Below, in pieces: positions 25,237 through 33,412 of a stretch of DNA of 64,000 nucleotides (position 1 is its first letter; each line of letters opens with the position of its first letter). Below the pieces are notes generated by a model. That model searched no databases. It was not told the DNA's origin and saw only the letters and a list, made by a program, of their open reading frames with translations. A program made the position numbers and the translations under genes. Source of the stretch: Asbonarchaeum sp964517675 (lineage in GTDB: Archaea > Nanohalarchaeota > Nanosalinia > Nanosalinales > Nanoanaerosalinaceae). The stretch lies in assembly GCA_964517675.1 (NCBI GenBank), contig CAZFEL010000001.1, positions 186,001 through 250,000 of the forward strand, read 5' to 3'.

Positions 25237-25860
25237 TTACTTCACCGCCACGACAGGTCCCATGGTGAGTTTGACGTAGATGTCGCTGATGTTGTGCTCG
25301 CCACGGGGCATGTTGTCCTTGAGGAGGTTCAAGATCGCGTCGGCGTTGGACCGGAGTTCGTCCTCGTCCATCGCCTCGTGCCCGATCTTGCACTTGATCG
25401 AGGGCTGCTCGCGGACCTTGACGGAGACCGTCTTCCGGAGCTCCTCGATGCGGTCGCTGGGATCGGACCCGGGGGGCATCGGCTTTGGCATCTTGTTGCG
25501 CGGGCCGAGCACGGGACCGAGGTTCTGACCGATGTCGGGCATCAGCGGTGCTTCTGCGATGAAGAAGTCGACCTCTTCTGCGAGTTTCTTGGCTTCTGTC
25601 TGGTCGTCGAACAGGTCCTCGAGGTCGTCCCCGGAGAGGCGATGGTCCGCGTTGTCCGCGTTCTCGATGAGCGTGTCACCGATGACCGCGATGGTGGTGT
25701 CCTCGGATGCCTGGTACGGCAGTGTGAGGTCCTCTGCGAACCGGTTCTCAGGGTTGTCGAGTTCGACGTTCTTGAGGTTGATGATGAGGTCGACGGACTG
25801 GGTGAAGTTCCTGGCGTCTGCGTCCTCTTTCGCCTTCGTGATCGCTTCTGTCATGTCCAT
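25237..25860 (-). CDS. rpl1: 50S ribosomal protein L1
   Basis: A 207-residue L1 with TQSVDLIINLKNVELDNPENRF near the start, LGPVLGPRNKMPKPMPPG in the second domain and VKLTMGPVVAV at the end. L1 forms the mobile ribosomal stalk that handles deacylated tRNA and in archaea also represses its own operon by binding mRNA. ATG 25860 is three bases past the L11 stop; ATG 25854 is an equally possible start. Confidence 0.95.
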   Translation of the reverse strand: MDMTEAITKAKEDADARNFTQSVDLIINLKNVELDNPENRFAEDLTLPYQASEDTTIAVIGDTLIENADNADHRLSGDDLEDLFDDQTEAKKLAEEVDFFIAEAPLMPDIGQNLGPVLGPRNKMPKPMPPGSDPSDRIEELRKTVSVKVREQPSIKCKIGHEAMDEDELRSNADAILNLLKDNMPRGEHNISDIYVKLTMGPVVAVK

Positions 25861-25862
25861 GT

Positions 25863-26357
25863 CTACTCACCCTCTGCCTGTGCTATCTTGTCGTCGTATT
25901 CGCCGTCGTCGATCAGCTGCTGCACGTCGTAGGCCTCTTTGCCGTCGATGGTGACGCCCATGGACTGGCAGCTGCCGATGACTTCCTTGACGGCTCCCCG
26001 GAGATCGGTCGCGACGAGGTCAGGGATCTTCATCTCCGCGACCTCGAGTGCGATCTCGAAGTCCAGGTCGGCGACCTTGTTGGTGTTGGGTTCACCGCTC
26101 CCTGTCTCGATGCCGAGCTTCTCCTTGACGAGCTCGGCCGTCGGCGGTGTGCCGACCTCGATCTCGAACTCGCCGGTCTCCTCGTCGACAATGACGTCGA
26201 CGGGGACCTCCATGCCGTCGTAGGCGGCTGTCTTCTCGTTTATGGCGTTGACTACTTCGCCGATGTTGACCGGTGTCGGACCGAGCTGTGGTCCGAGGGG
26301 AGGCCCTGCTGATGCCGAACCTCCGTCCACCAGTGCCGATACTGTCATCTCGCTCAT
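25863..26357 (-). CDS. rpl11: 50S ribosomal protein L11
   Basis: A 164-residue L11 with the classic Pro-rich N-terminus SASAGPPLGPQLGPTPVN and the C-terminal RNA-binding part (DLRGAVKEVIGSCQSMGVTIDG). It binds the GTPase-associated centre of 23S rRNA. It lies 15 bases after the spt5 stop with GGTGAG as ribosome site, within the secE to rpl12 operon. Confidence 0.95.
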   Translation of the reverse strand: MSEMTVSALVDGGSASAGPPLGPQLGPTPVNIGEVVNAINEKTAAYDGMEVPVDVIVDEETGEFEIEVGTPPTAELVKEKLGIETGSGEPNTNKVADLDFEIALEVAEMKIPDLVATDLRGAVKEVIGSCQSMGVTIDGKEAYDVQQLIDDGEYDDKIAQAEGE

Positions 26358-26372
26358 ATCGTTATCTCACCT

Positions 26373-26810
26373 TCAGTCCTTGCTGCGCTTGCGCAGCAGT
26401 TCGACGCTGATCGTGACAGGGATGGGGACCGCTGCCTCGAGCAGCTTGATGGTTGCTTCCTGGTTTGCCTCGTCGATGCGGTCGATCTTGGCTTCCTCGC
26501 CCTTGAACGGGCCGCCGACGACCTCGACCTTGTCGCCTGCTTCGAGCTTGATCTCCTGTGGTTCCTCGGAGAGGAACTTCTCGAGGTCATCGATCTCGAC
26601 CTTGTCGTCGATCACGCCTTTGACGTGTCGCAGGTCGTTTCCGAGCTCCCTGATGTCGACCTCCTCGCCTTCGATGAAGACGTATCCCTTGAGGTCGTGG
26701 GGATACAGGATGGCCTTGACGGCGTAGTCTTCGTTGTCGATCTTGGCCTGGAGTGAGTTGACAACCGTCTTCTCCCGTCCCCGCGTCGTCCTGAGTGTGA
26801 GTATTGTCAT
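26373..26810 (-). CDS. spt5: transcription elongation factor Spt5 (NusG family)
   Basis: A 145-residue archaeal Spt5 with an NGN domain (LTLRTTRGREKTVVNSL, GYVFIEGE) followed by one KOW domain (LEAGDKVEVVGGPFKGEEAKIDRID). It clamps RNA polymerase together with Spt4 and couples transcription to translation. ATG 26810 is preceded by a very strong AAGGAGG ribosome site that overlaps the secE stop codon, so the two genes are tightly coupled. Confidence 0.94.
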   Translation of the reverse strand: MTILTLRTTRGREKTVVNSLQAKIDNEDYAVKAILYPHDLKGYVFIEGEEVDIRELGNDLRHVKGVIDDKVEIDDLEKFLSEEPQEIKLEAGDKVEVVGGPFKGEEAKIDRIDEANQEATIKLLEAAVPIPVTISVELLRKRSKD

Positions 26811-26823
26811 GGTGGGAACCTCC

Positions 26824-27003
26824 TTAGTTGATTGTCAGGGTGCCGATCAGGTAGATCAGGAACCCTATGCTGCCGATCAGCAGGATACCGAGCCCTGTGA
26901 CCTTCGCGGACATCGTGAACTCGTCCCGGTCCGGCTTCTTGGTGATCTTGAGGACACGGTGGTACTGCTTGAGTTCGGACTTGATCCGTCTGACAAGGTC
27001 CAT
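26824..27003 (-). CDS. secE: preprotein translocase subunit SecE (Sec61 gamma), 59 aa
   Basis: This gene encodes 59 residues: MDLVRRIKSELKQYHRVLK, then TKKPDRDEFTMSAKVTG and one C-terminal transmembrane helix (LGILLIGSIGFLIYLIGTL). This is the Sec61-gamma layout, with an amphipathic helix, the conserved KP..DEF segment and a single membrane span. It clamps the SecY channel. Position directly before spt5 and downstream of ftsZ matches the common euryarchaeal order. It heads the operon, with a leader of about 80 bases from a TATA box at 27107-27115. Confidence 0.93.
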   Translation of the reverse strand: MDLVRRIKSELKQYHRVLKITKKPDRDEFTMSAKVTGLGILLIGSIGFLIYLIGTLTIN

Positions 27004-27054
27004 GGATGTGCACCTGCCTGTCCGTCGAGAGAATCAGCACTGGCTGACCCTCTC

Positions 27055-27072
27055 CTGTCCCTCATGGGACAG
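27055..27072 (-). promoter_or_regulatory. hairpin in the leader of the secE to rpl12 operon
   Basis: CTGTCCC and GGGACAG pair perfectly around a 4-base loop, within the untranslated leader between the probable start site (near 27085) and secE. In archaea L1 represses its own operon by binding mRNA, so this is one possible site, though a simple stem is not enough to prove it. Confidence 0.35.
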
Positions 27073-27126
27073 TCCGAACGAGGCTATCGGCACTTGGTTG
27101 GCAACTCTTTTAAAGGGTCGGCCGTC

Positions 27127-27618
27127 TCAGTGGAGGCCGAGCTGCTCGAGTTCCTCGTGGAGGTCCTCGTCCTCGAACACGACGCGTCCGTCCGCATCGC
27201 CGTCCGCGTGGAAGGTGCCGGCAGGGTCCTGGTAGACCCTCTCCGGGTGGGCGGTCAGGTCGGCGCCGGGATAGGTACGCTCGAGGTCCTGGACGTCGAT
27301 CGAGTACTCGATATCCGAGGGCCGGAGCCCGTACTCGTCCCGTCCCTCGCCCCGGACCATCTTCTTCAGGTTCGCCAGTCCCCAGCCGACCCGGGCGGCG
27401 ATGTCGGCGCCGGCGCCGAGGTCGACGTCGACGATGTTGTATCCTGTGAAGCCGTCCTCGTCCGCCTCGATACGGTAGACGAAGCTGTCATAGACCGCAG
27501 TCATCGATTCAAGTTCATCGCCGTCCTGCTGGATGCTGAGAACGTTTTCGTCTCCTTCCAGTGCCTCGACCATCTCGTGGACGTCCATCTGCTCTCCCTG
27601 ATAGTGGAACGCTGCCAT
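27127..27618 (-). CDS. hypothetical acidic protein, 163 aa
   Basis: Not recognised. It is a soluble, acidic protein with no membrane segment. A Gly/Ala-rich stretch (VDLGAGADIAARVGWGLANLKKMVRG) near the middle may be a helix. ATG 27618 has GGTGAT five bases upstream and a TATA-like box at 27650-27658. It is the last of three orphan genes lying between ftsZ and secE, all on the minus strand. Confidence 0.65.
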   Translation of the reverse strand: MAAFHYQGEQMDVHEMVEALEGDENVLSIQQDGDELESMTAVYDSFVYRIEADEDGFTGYNIVDVDLGAGADIAARVGWGLANLKKMVRGEGRDEYGLRPSDIEYSIDVQDLERTYPGADLTAHPERVYQDPAGTFHADGDADGRVVFEDEDLHEELEQLGLH

Positions 27619-27682
27619 CGTATCACCGGACCTGACTTCGTGCGCCGGGATTTAAAATTGAGGTGGTCGGGCCCTGCACGCC

Positions 27683-28312
27683 TCACTCGCTATCGAGCCA
27701 CGAGGCGATGCGCTCGGCTGCCTCGAGTCCGCGGTCGGTGTCGGTCCGGTCCTCGGGGAGGATGCGGACGTACCGACCACGATCCCAGTCCATAAGTCCG
27801 ATGGTGGTCTTTTCAGCCGCCGGGAGGTCCTTTTCTTTTTTCGGGCCGTGGTCGGCGACGGTGTAGGCCTGGACCTGCCCGTGGGTCATCGCTTCTTCCT
27901 CCCAGCCGACCGCTGTCACGACGGCATCGAGGACGGGCTGGAGGACCGGTCCGATGCGTGGCAGCTTCTGATTGAGCAGCTGTCCGTACTCGTCTTTGAC
28001 GCTGTCGATCTCTGTGTCGATGCCGTACCGGTCCTCGTTCCAGGCCTCTTCGAGCATCCGCTCCATGTCGTCGGTCGGGAAGTCATCGTCGACGGCAATC
28101 TCGATCCGCAGGCCGTAGATATCGTCGTCCGTGACCGGGACGGCCGAGATGTCCCCGGGCCTGTGTTCGCGGTCCCGCTCGATACCGTAGTCGATGTTGT
28201 AGACGGCTGATGCGTAGATATTCTCCGTGGTCGCGGTGACGTGATTATCCGGTCCGGTGCCGTCCTCGAGGTGCTCTGTAAACAGTCTGAATTCGTCGAG
28301 ATAGTCTGGCAT
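27683..28312 (-). CDS. hypothetical protein, 209 aa, paralogue of its neighbour
   Basis: No known family is recognised. Its middle block, GLRIEIAVDDDFPTDDMERM followed by LEEAWNED, is clearly related to GIAIQLAVDDDFSTDDLEDI and LEAAYQD in the next gene (28322-28726). Both also end in a similar segment (LEAAERIASWLDSE against IEEAYRIATALED). It therefore looks like a duplicated gene pair. No membrane segments or catalytic motifs stand out. ATG 28312 lies 9 bases after the neighbour's stop, so the two form one unit. Confidence 0.68.
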   Translation of the reverse strand: MPDYLDEFRLFTEHLEDGTGPDNHVTATTENIYASAVYNIDYGIERDREHRPGDISAVPVTDDDIYGLRIEIAVDDDFPTDDMERMLEEAWNEDRYGIDTEIDSVKDEYGQLLNQKLPRIGPVLQPVLDAVVTAVGWEEEAMTHGQVQAYTVADHGPKKEKDLPAAEKTTIGLMDWDRGRYVRILPEDRTDTDRGLEAAERIASWLDSE

Positions 28313-28321
28313 GCTATCACG

Positions 28322-28726
28322 TCAGTCCTCGAGAGCTGTCGCGATCCTGTAGGCCTCCTCGATCGCCTCATCCGGTTCGTAATCGGCGAAATCCAGTCGG
28401 ATGTGAGTGCGGTCCTTGTGCTCGATCCTGGTGGTGAACCCGCCGACGATATCATCGACGTAGAACCCGCTGGGGTCGGTGAGACCGGCCTTCCGGATCG
28501 TGTACCGCTTGGAGCCGTGGTCCCGGGTGTTGTCCTGGTAGGCCGCCTCGAGGATGTCCTCGAGATCGTCGGTCGAGAAGTCATCGTCGACGGCGAGCTG
28601 TATGGCGATGCCCAGATCCTGCTCGTACCGGACCTCCCCTGTCTCGATGGCGTCCGCAGGGACCTGGTCCAGTCCGTTTCCGTCGAGGGTCCGTTCGATC
28701 TGGTCGAGTTCGGCGGTGTATGTCAT
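28322..28726 (-). CDS. hypothetical protein, 134 aa, paralogue of its neighbour
   Basis: The shorter member of the duplicated pair described for 27683-28312; it keeps the AVDDDFSTDDLEDILEAAY core and a short C-terminal helix. Start ATG 28726 is preferred over GTG 28735 because AGGTGA lies five bases before it. A TATA-like GATATAAAAAG (around 28766-28776) sits upstream. First gene of the orphan group after ftsZ. No function can be assigned. Confidence 0.66.
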   Translation of the reverse strand: MTYTAELDQIERTLDGNGLDQVPADAIETGEVRYEQDLGIAIQLAVDDDFSTDDLEDILEAAYQDNTRDHGSKRYTIRKAGLTDPSGFYVDDIVGGFTTRIEHKDRTHIRLDFADYEPDEAIEEAYRIATALED

Positions 28727-28794
28727 CCAGGTCACCTGGAGGTAGCTGTTCCGGTCCGGCTCTTTTTATATCTGCCTATAGTCGGGGCTGGTCG

Positions 28795-28813
28795 GGAGAG
28801 GAAAAAGAGGAAG
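28795..28813 (-). terminator. pyrimidine/T-tract after ftsZ, probable terminator
   Basis: Immediately after the ftsZ stop the minus strand has a run of pyrimidines containing TTTTT, the type of signal archaeal RNA polymerase stops at. No hairpin is needed or clearly present. Confidence 0.35.
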
Positions 28814-28817
28814 GGCC

Positions 28818-29936
28818 CTAGACGAACTCGATGCCCAGCTCCTGCTCGATCTCTTTGGTGTACTCCTCCTTGTAGGTCTGCTCGGGGCCGAAGATCTGCG
28901 GGCTCTGGACGCCCGTGACGATGATCATGGCCCGGAGGGAGTCGCCAAGCTCTTTGAGAACTTGTGCTCCCCAGATGACCTTGGCGGTGTCGTCGAGCTT
29001 GTCGGAGACGGTGTTGACGACTTCCTGTGCCTCGTTGAGGCTGAGGTCGCTGCCCCCTGAGACGTTGATCAGGGCGCCGTCGCCGCCGTCGATCTCGACG
29101 TCGAGCAAGGGATTGGTCAGTGCCTTCTGGACGGCCTCGCGCGCACGGTTCTCGGTGTCGCTCTGACCCATGCCTATCATGGCGATGCCACCTTCGCCCA
29201 TGACCGCGCGGATGTCGGCGAAGTCGAGGTTGACAAGGCCTGGCTTGGTGACCAGCTCGGTGACGCCTTTGACCGCGTTGACGAGGATCTCGTCGGCGAT
29301 CTTGAAGGCGGTGTTGAGCGAGACGTCGGGGACGATCTCGAGGAGCTTGTCGTTCGGGATGACGATCAGTGTGTCGACGACCGACTCGAGCTTCTCGAGG
29401 CCTGATCGTGCGTTTTCTTCACGCTGCTGTCCCTCCATCTTGAAGGGGAGCGTGACGATGCCGACGGTCAGTGCGTCCATCTTCTTGGCGATCTCGGCGA
29501 TGACCGGGGCAGAACCTGTGCCCGTGCCTCCGCCGAGCCCGCATGTTATGAATACCATGTCGGAGCCTTTGAGAGATTCTTTCATCTGGTCCTTGTTCTC
29601 CTTGGCGGACTCGCGGCCGACGGACGGGTCAGCACCCGCACCGAGGCCGTTGGTCAGTTCCTTGCCGATGAGGACCTTGTGGTCCGCATCAGCATAGAGA
29701 AGATCCTGTGCATCTGTATTGACGGCGATGGTCTCTGCGCCAGCGATACCGACCTGCATGAGGCGCGAGACGGTGTTGTTGCCTGCTCCGCCGCTGCCGA
29801 CGACCTTGATATCGGCCTTCCTGTCTTCGATTATCTGTCGAAGCTCTTCGTCGACTTCGTGTTCCTCTGTTTTCTCTGATGGCAGTGTTTCGTCCCCGTC
29901 CTCTGATCGCTTCGCCTCTTTGACCATGTCTTCCAT
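28818..29936 (-). CDS. ftsZ: cell division protein FtsZ
   Basis: The 372-residue tubulin homologue has GSGGAGNNTVSRL (nucleotide loop T1), NTDAQDL, the tubulin signature GGGTGTG at 135-141 and the T7 region LNTAFKIADEIL, VNLDFADIRAVM. GTP-dependent filaments form the division ring. It has an N-terminal extension of about 40 charged residues, as in other euryarchaeal FtsZ. ATG 29936 follows GGAGAT by a few bases; the TATA (near 30000) is about 60 bases upstream, so the message has a short leader. Confidence 0.96.
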   Translation of the reverse strand: MEDMVKEAKRSEDGDETLPSEKTEEHEVDEELRQIIEDRKADIKVVGSGGAGNNTVSRLMQVGIAGAETIAVNTDAQDLLYADADHKVLIGKELTNGLGAGADPSVGRESAKENKDQMKESLKGSDMVFITCGLGGGTGTGSAPVIAEIAKKMDALTVGIVTLPFKMEGQQREENARSGLEKLESVVDTLIVIPNDKLLEIVPDVSLNTAFKIADEILVNAVKGVTELVTKPGLVNLDFADIRAVMGEGGIAMIGMGQSDTENRAREAVQKALTNPLLDVEIDGGDGALINVSGGSDLSLNEAQEVVNTVSDKLDDTAKVIWGAQVLKELGDSLRAMIIVTGVQSPQIFGPEQTYKEEYTKEIEQELGIEFV

Positions 29937-30016
29937 GAGTATCTCCTTGTGATCTGTGACCTGTGATGACCGTGACGTTTTCCTTGGACGAACGTTCTAT
30001 ATAAAGATATTTAAAG

Positions 30017-30679
30017 CTACCCGGAGCTGTCCTCGCCGTCCAGTTCGAGGACGGCCGTATCGACGGCTTCGAGCTTCTCGATCTCATCCTTGAGGCTATC
30101 TCGTGCCTCCTGAGGTATCTCGGAGTGGATCGTGACGGTTGCAGTACCGTCATCGAACGAGACGTCCGAGCCCTGTCCGATGTGGAACTCGAGGACGGCC
30201 TGGACCTGTTCATCAGGGTCCTCGACCTTCCGGAGAATCTCCACGTCGTACTCGAGGTCCTTGCCTGCGAGAGGGTGGTTGAAATCGACCTTGACCCGGC
30301 CGTTCGAGACGGTGAGGATCTTCCCGCGCTGGCCATCGACCTCAACAGGCATCCCCCGCCGTGGGGTGATATCGTACTCGTCGAACTCCCGCTTGGAGAT
30401 CGTCCGGATGTTCTCACTGGTCCGGCTGCCGAATGCGTCCTCCGTCGGGACCTCGACGGTATCGCTGTCGCCGACGTCCATCTCGCGGACGTGGTCCTCC
30501 AGGCCGTCGAGGACGTAGTCTTCACCGATCAGGACCTTGACAGGTCCGAGGTTCATGTCCGCGGTATCGAGTCCTTCCTCGTCCGCGACATCGGGATCTG
30601 TCAGGTCGAAGATCTCGCCTGACTGCTGTATCCTGCCGACGTAGTGGATCTCGACGATGTCGCCGTCCTGGAATCCCAC
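30017..30679 (-). CDS. FKBP-type peptidyl-prolyl isomerase (SlyD-like)
   Basis: A 220-residue protein. It has the FKBP start GDIVEIHYVGRIQQSGEIFDLT, the flap EDYVLDGLEDHVREMDVGD and an inserted chaperone (IF) domain. The fold closes with VDFNHPLAGKDLEYDVEIL, and about 70 further residues follow, a known archaeal long form. It speeds proline isomerisation and acts as a folding chaperone. The start is GTG 30679 with TGAT-type ribosome site upstream; no ATG gives a complete FKBP N-terminus. It diverges from the small gene at 30744. Confidence 0.88.
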   Translation of the reverse strand: MGFQDGDIVEIHYVGRIQQSGEIFDLTDPDVADEEGLDTADMNLGPVKVLIGEDYVLDGLEDHVREMDVGDSDTVEVPTEDAFGSRTSENIRTISKREFDEYDITPRRGMPVEVDGQRGKILTVSNGRVKVDFNHPLAGKDLEYDVEILRKVEDPDEQVQAVLEFHIGQGSDVSFDDGTATVTIHSEIPQEARDSLKDEIEKLEAVDTAVLELDGEDSSG

Positions 30680-30743
30680 GTGGTATCACTCGGGGACGCG
30701 TTCACGCACAATCTTTTTATGGGTGACCCCGCAGGTAGCAACC

Positions 30744-31046
30744 ATGGGAATCATCGAGCGCGTCTTCTCGGATGAGGACTGGCGCGACCATCTGGATCCG
30801 GAGATTGCACGGAAGATGGAGAAGCTATTGAAGCGTATCAAGCCGTTTGAGGACTCATACAAGCGCTCGAAGCACGAATCGATCGCCCAGCTGTGGGTCG
30901 CCCTGGCCGAGGTCTATGTCCAGGTCGACCGGATGAACCAGCGGCTCATCCACATCGAGCGGCTGCTGGATGGCCTCCACGGGGACGATGTCGCACAGAT
31001 GCAGAACCAGGACGATGAGCTGTCCGATTCCCTGAAGGAGTACTGA
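30744..31046 (+). CDS. hypothetical helical protein, 100 aa
   Basis: Mostly alpha-helical by composition, with a long amphipathic stretch (KRSKHESIAQLWVALAEVYVQV...MNQRLIHIERLLDGL) that could form a coiled coil. No family is recognised and no membrane segment is seen. ATG 30744 is about 28 bases after a CTTTTTAT box (near 30712-30719), matching leaderless genes here. A longer frame from 30657 crosses that promoter and is not used. Confidence 0.68.
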   Translation: MGIIERVFSDEDWRDHLDPEIARKMEKLLKRIKPFEDSYKRSKHESIAQLWVALAEVYVQVDRMNQRLIHIERLLDGLHGDDVAQMQNQDDELSDSLKEY

Positions 31047-31100
31047 TGTTTCTTCCGTGTAACGGCAGGATTCTTTAACCGGTGCCACGCATCCGGTCCC

Positions 31101-32474
31101 GTGGTACAGATGGAGGAGTACGATGCAGTAGTTCTCGGAGCAGGTTCAGGCCTCGACGTCGCGTCGGCGCTGGCAAACAGGGACTGGCAGGTCGCGGTGA
31201 TCGAGCCCGGCCCGATGGGCGGGACGTGTCTCAACCGTGGCTGTATACCGTCGAAGATGCTGATCCACCACGCGGACGTCGCCGAGACCATCAGGTCCTC
31301 GGAGGCGTTCCACATCGACGCGACGATGGACGGGGCTGACGTCACGAGCATCGTCGAGGAGGTAACGGAGACCGTCAGCGAGGACGCGGACGCGATCGAG
31401 AACGGGCTCGAGCAGTCCCCCAACCACACCCTGTACAAGGCAGAGGGTCGGTTCGTCGACGAGGAGACCATCGAGGTCGACGGGGAAAAGATCACATCGG
31501 ACACCATCGTCGTCGCCGCAGGCACCCGACCCCTTGTCCCACCGATCGACGGACTGGAAGAGGCTGATTACATGACGAGCAAGGAGGCCCTCGAGCTCGA
31601 GGAACAGCCCGACGAGCTGGTCATCATCGGTGGTGGCTACATCGCCGTCGAGCTCGCCCATTTCTATGCGGCCCTCGGCACGACGGTCAAGATCATCGAG
31701 ATGGCGGACACGTTGGTCGCCCGCGAGGACAAAGACATCGCGGCGACGTTCACGGAGCTTGCCGCGGACAGGGACCGCTGGGACATCAACCTCGGGCTGA
31801 AGGCCACACAGGTCGAGGAGGACGGCGACCGGATCACTGTCCGCGCGGAAGACGAGGACGGCAATGAGGAGATGTTCTCCGGCGATGAGCTGCTGGTCGC
31901 TGCGGGCCGCGTCCCGAACACGGACAGCCTCAAGGTGGACAATGCAGGCATCGAGACGGATGACCACGGGTTCATCGAGACGGACGACCATCTCCGGACC
32001 TCTGTCGATGGGATCTATGCGCTGGGCGATATCGCGGACAACTGGATGTTCAAACACGCCGCCAACCACGAGGCACGCACGGTGCTGCGGAACGTGCTCG
32101 GGCTGGATGATGCTGTCGATGATACGGCGATGCCGCATGCGATCTTCTCGGCACCGCAGGTCGCCGGCGTGGGCAGGACCGAACAGGAGCTCGAGGACGA
32201 GGGAGCCGACTACGTGACCGGACGCTATGAGTACGGCAAGACAGGCATGGGCCTGGCGCTGAAGGAAGAAGATGGGTTCGTCAAGGTCCTGGCCGACAAC
32301 GAGACAGGCGAGATCCTGGGCTGTCACATCATCGGGCCCGAGGCCTCGACCCTGATCCATGAGGTCCTGGTCGCGATGCGTGCCGGCAGCGGGGTGATCG
32401 ATGACATCCAGGACACGATCCATATCCACCCGGCACTGAACGAGGTTGTCCAGCGGGCGTTCAACTCCGTCTAG
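31101..32474 (+). CDS. flavoprotein disulfide reductase, close to the haloarchaeal bis-gamma-glutamylcystine reductase/MerA-like group
   Basis: The 457-residue protein has an N-terminal FAD site (VVLGAGSGLDVASAL), redox Cys43 and Cys48 in GGTCLNRGCIPSK, an NAD(P) site (VIIGGGYIAVELAHFYAALG), ALGDIADN, and the C-terminal catalytic HIHPALNE. The GAGSGLDVA start and the following HADVAETIR region are typical of the haloarchaeal enzymes, some of which reduce bis-gamma-glutamylcystine; lipoamide or mycothione-type reductases are alternatives. The start is GTG 31101, exactly 26 bases after a TATA box (31071-31079); ATG 31110 is possible. The stop interlocks with ilvE. Confidence 0.85.
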   Translation: MVQMEEYDAVVLGAGSGLDVASALANRDWQVAVIEPGPMGGTCLNRGCIPSKMLIHHADVAETIRSSEAFHIDATMDGADVTSIVEEVTETVSEDADAIENGLEQSPNHTLYKAEGRFVDEETIEVDGEKITSDTIVVAAGTRPLVPPIDGLEEADYMTSKEALELEEQPDELVIIGGGYIAVELAHFYAALGTTVKIIEMADTLVAREDKDIAATFTELAADRDRWDINLGLKATQVEEDGDRITVRAEDEDGNEEMFSGDELLVAAGRVPNTDSLKVDNAGIETDDHGFIETDDHLRTSVDGIYALGDIADNWMFKHAANHEARTVLRNVLGLDDAVDDTAMPHAIFSAPQVAGVGRTEQELEDEGADYVTGRYEYGKTGMGLALKEEDGFVKVLADNETGEILGCHIIGPEASTLIHEVLVAMRAGSGVIDDIQDTIHIHPALNEVVQRAFNSV

Positions 32475-33379
32475 ACCTGGTGGAGCCAGTCGCGGTACTC
32501 CTCGATCCTGCCGCGGGCGGCGTTCATGAACGCTGACTGGAGCTCCTCGGTCACCTCGCCCCGGCCGTCGGAGACATCGCGCTGGTCGAGGGACGCGATC
32601 GGGGTGACCTCCGCGGCCGTCCCGGTGAAGAATGCCTCATCGGCCCGGTAGATCTGATCGCGGGTGAGCCGTTCCTCCTTGACGGTGTACCCGCGGTCGC
32701 GGGCGATCGTCATGACCGACTGCCGGGTGATACCCTCGAGGACCGAATCCCGCGGTGGGGTGTAGATCTCGTTGTCCCGGACGATGAAGATGTTCTCTCC
32801 TGTTCCCTCGGAGACGTGGCCTTCCTCCGTCAGCATGATAGCCTCGTCGTACCCATCGCGGAGGGCTTCTGCCTTCGCGAGGACGGAGTTGAGGTAGTTG
32901 CCGGTGGCTTTGGCCTTGGTCGGCATGATGTCGGGGTGGTGCCGGCGCCAGGAGGAGGTCTTGATATCGACACCGTTCTCTAATGCGTCCTCCCCGAGGT
33001 AGGCGCCCCACGGCCAGACCGCGATAGCAATCTCGACAGGACTTCCCTGTGGATTGAGCCCCATCTCGCCGTAGCCACGATACGCGATCGGGCGGATGTA
33101 GCATGCATCGAGATCGTTCCGCTCGATCAGCTCCTCGATGGCCTCGCGGAGCTCGTCTTTCCCGTAGTCGAACTCCATGTCACAGATCGTCGAGGAATGG
33201 AGGAACCGGTCCAGATGCTCGTCCAGCCGGAAGACGGCGGTACCGTGGTCGGTATCGTAGGCCCGTATACCCTCGAAGACACCTGTCCCGTAGTGGAGTG
33301 CGTGGGTTAGAACGTGGACCTGGGCATCATCCCAGTCGACGTACTCGCCGTCCATCCAGATGGTCTCGACCGGTTCCAT
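32471..33379 (-). CDS. ilvE: branched-chain amino acid aminotransferase
   Basis: A 302-residue fold-type IV PLP enzyme. The N-terminus MEPVETIWMDGEYVDWDDAQVHV is typical, then LHYGTGVFEGIRAY. The cofactor Lys lies in PTKAKATGNYLNSVLAK, and LTEEGHVSEGTGENIF is the cofactor-phosphate region. It ends with FFTGTAAEVTPI. It interconverts Leu/Ile/Val with their keto acids. TATA (33401-33409, minus strand) is 26 bases before ATG 33379. The stop interlocks with the disulfide reductase. Confidence 0.93.
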   Translation of the reverse strand: MEPVETIWMDGEYVDWDDAQVHVLTHALHYGTGVFEGIRAYDTDHGTAVFRLDEHLDRFLHSSTICDMEFDYGKDELREAIEELIERNDLDACYIRPIAYRGYGEMGLNPQGSPVEIAIAVWPWGAYLGEDALENGVDIKTSSWRRHHPDIMPTKAKATGNYLNSVLAKAEALRDGYDEAIMLTEEGHVSEGTGENIFIVRDNEIYTPPRDSVLEGITRQSVMTIARDRGYTVKEERLTRDQIYRADEAFFTGTAAEVTPIASLDQRDVSDGRGEVTEELQSAFMNAARGRIEEYRDWLHQV

Positions 33380-33412
33380 GTATCAACCGTTGGCGGGACC
33401 GGCATAAAACGC

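Noticed and set aside
26807..27040. A 77-codon open frame covering the secE region in another frame
   Set aside because: The shorter 59-residue frame (26824-27003) has the SecE amphipathic helix, KP..DEF motif and membrane span; the longer one is its out-of-frame shadow.
31146..32429. A 427-codon open frame antisense to the disulfide reductase
   Set aside because: It mirrors the codon bias of the real gene, which has all family motifs. Long antisense frames are common in this G+C-rich, GA-N-codon-rich DNA.
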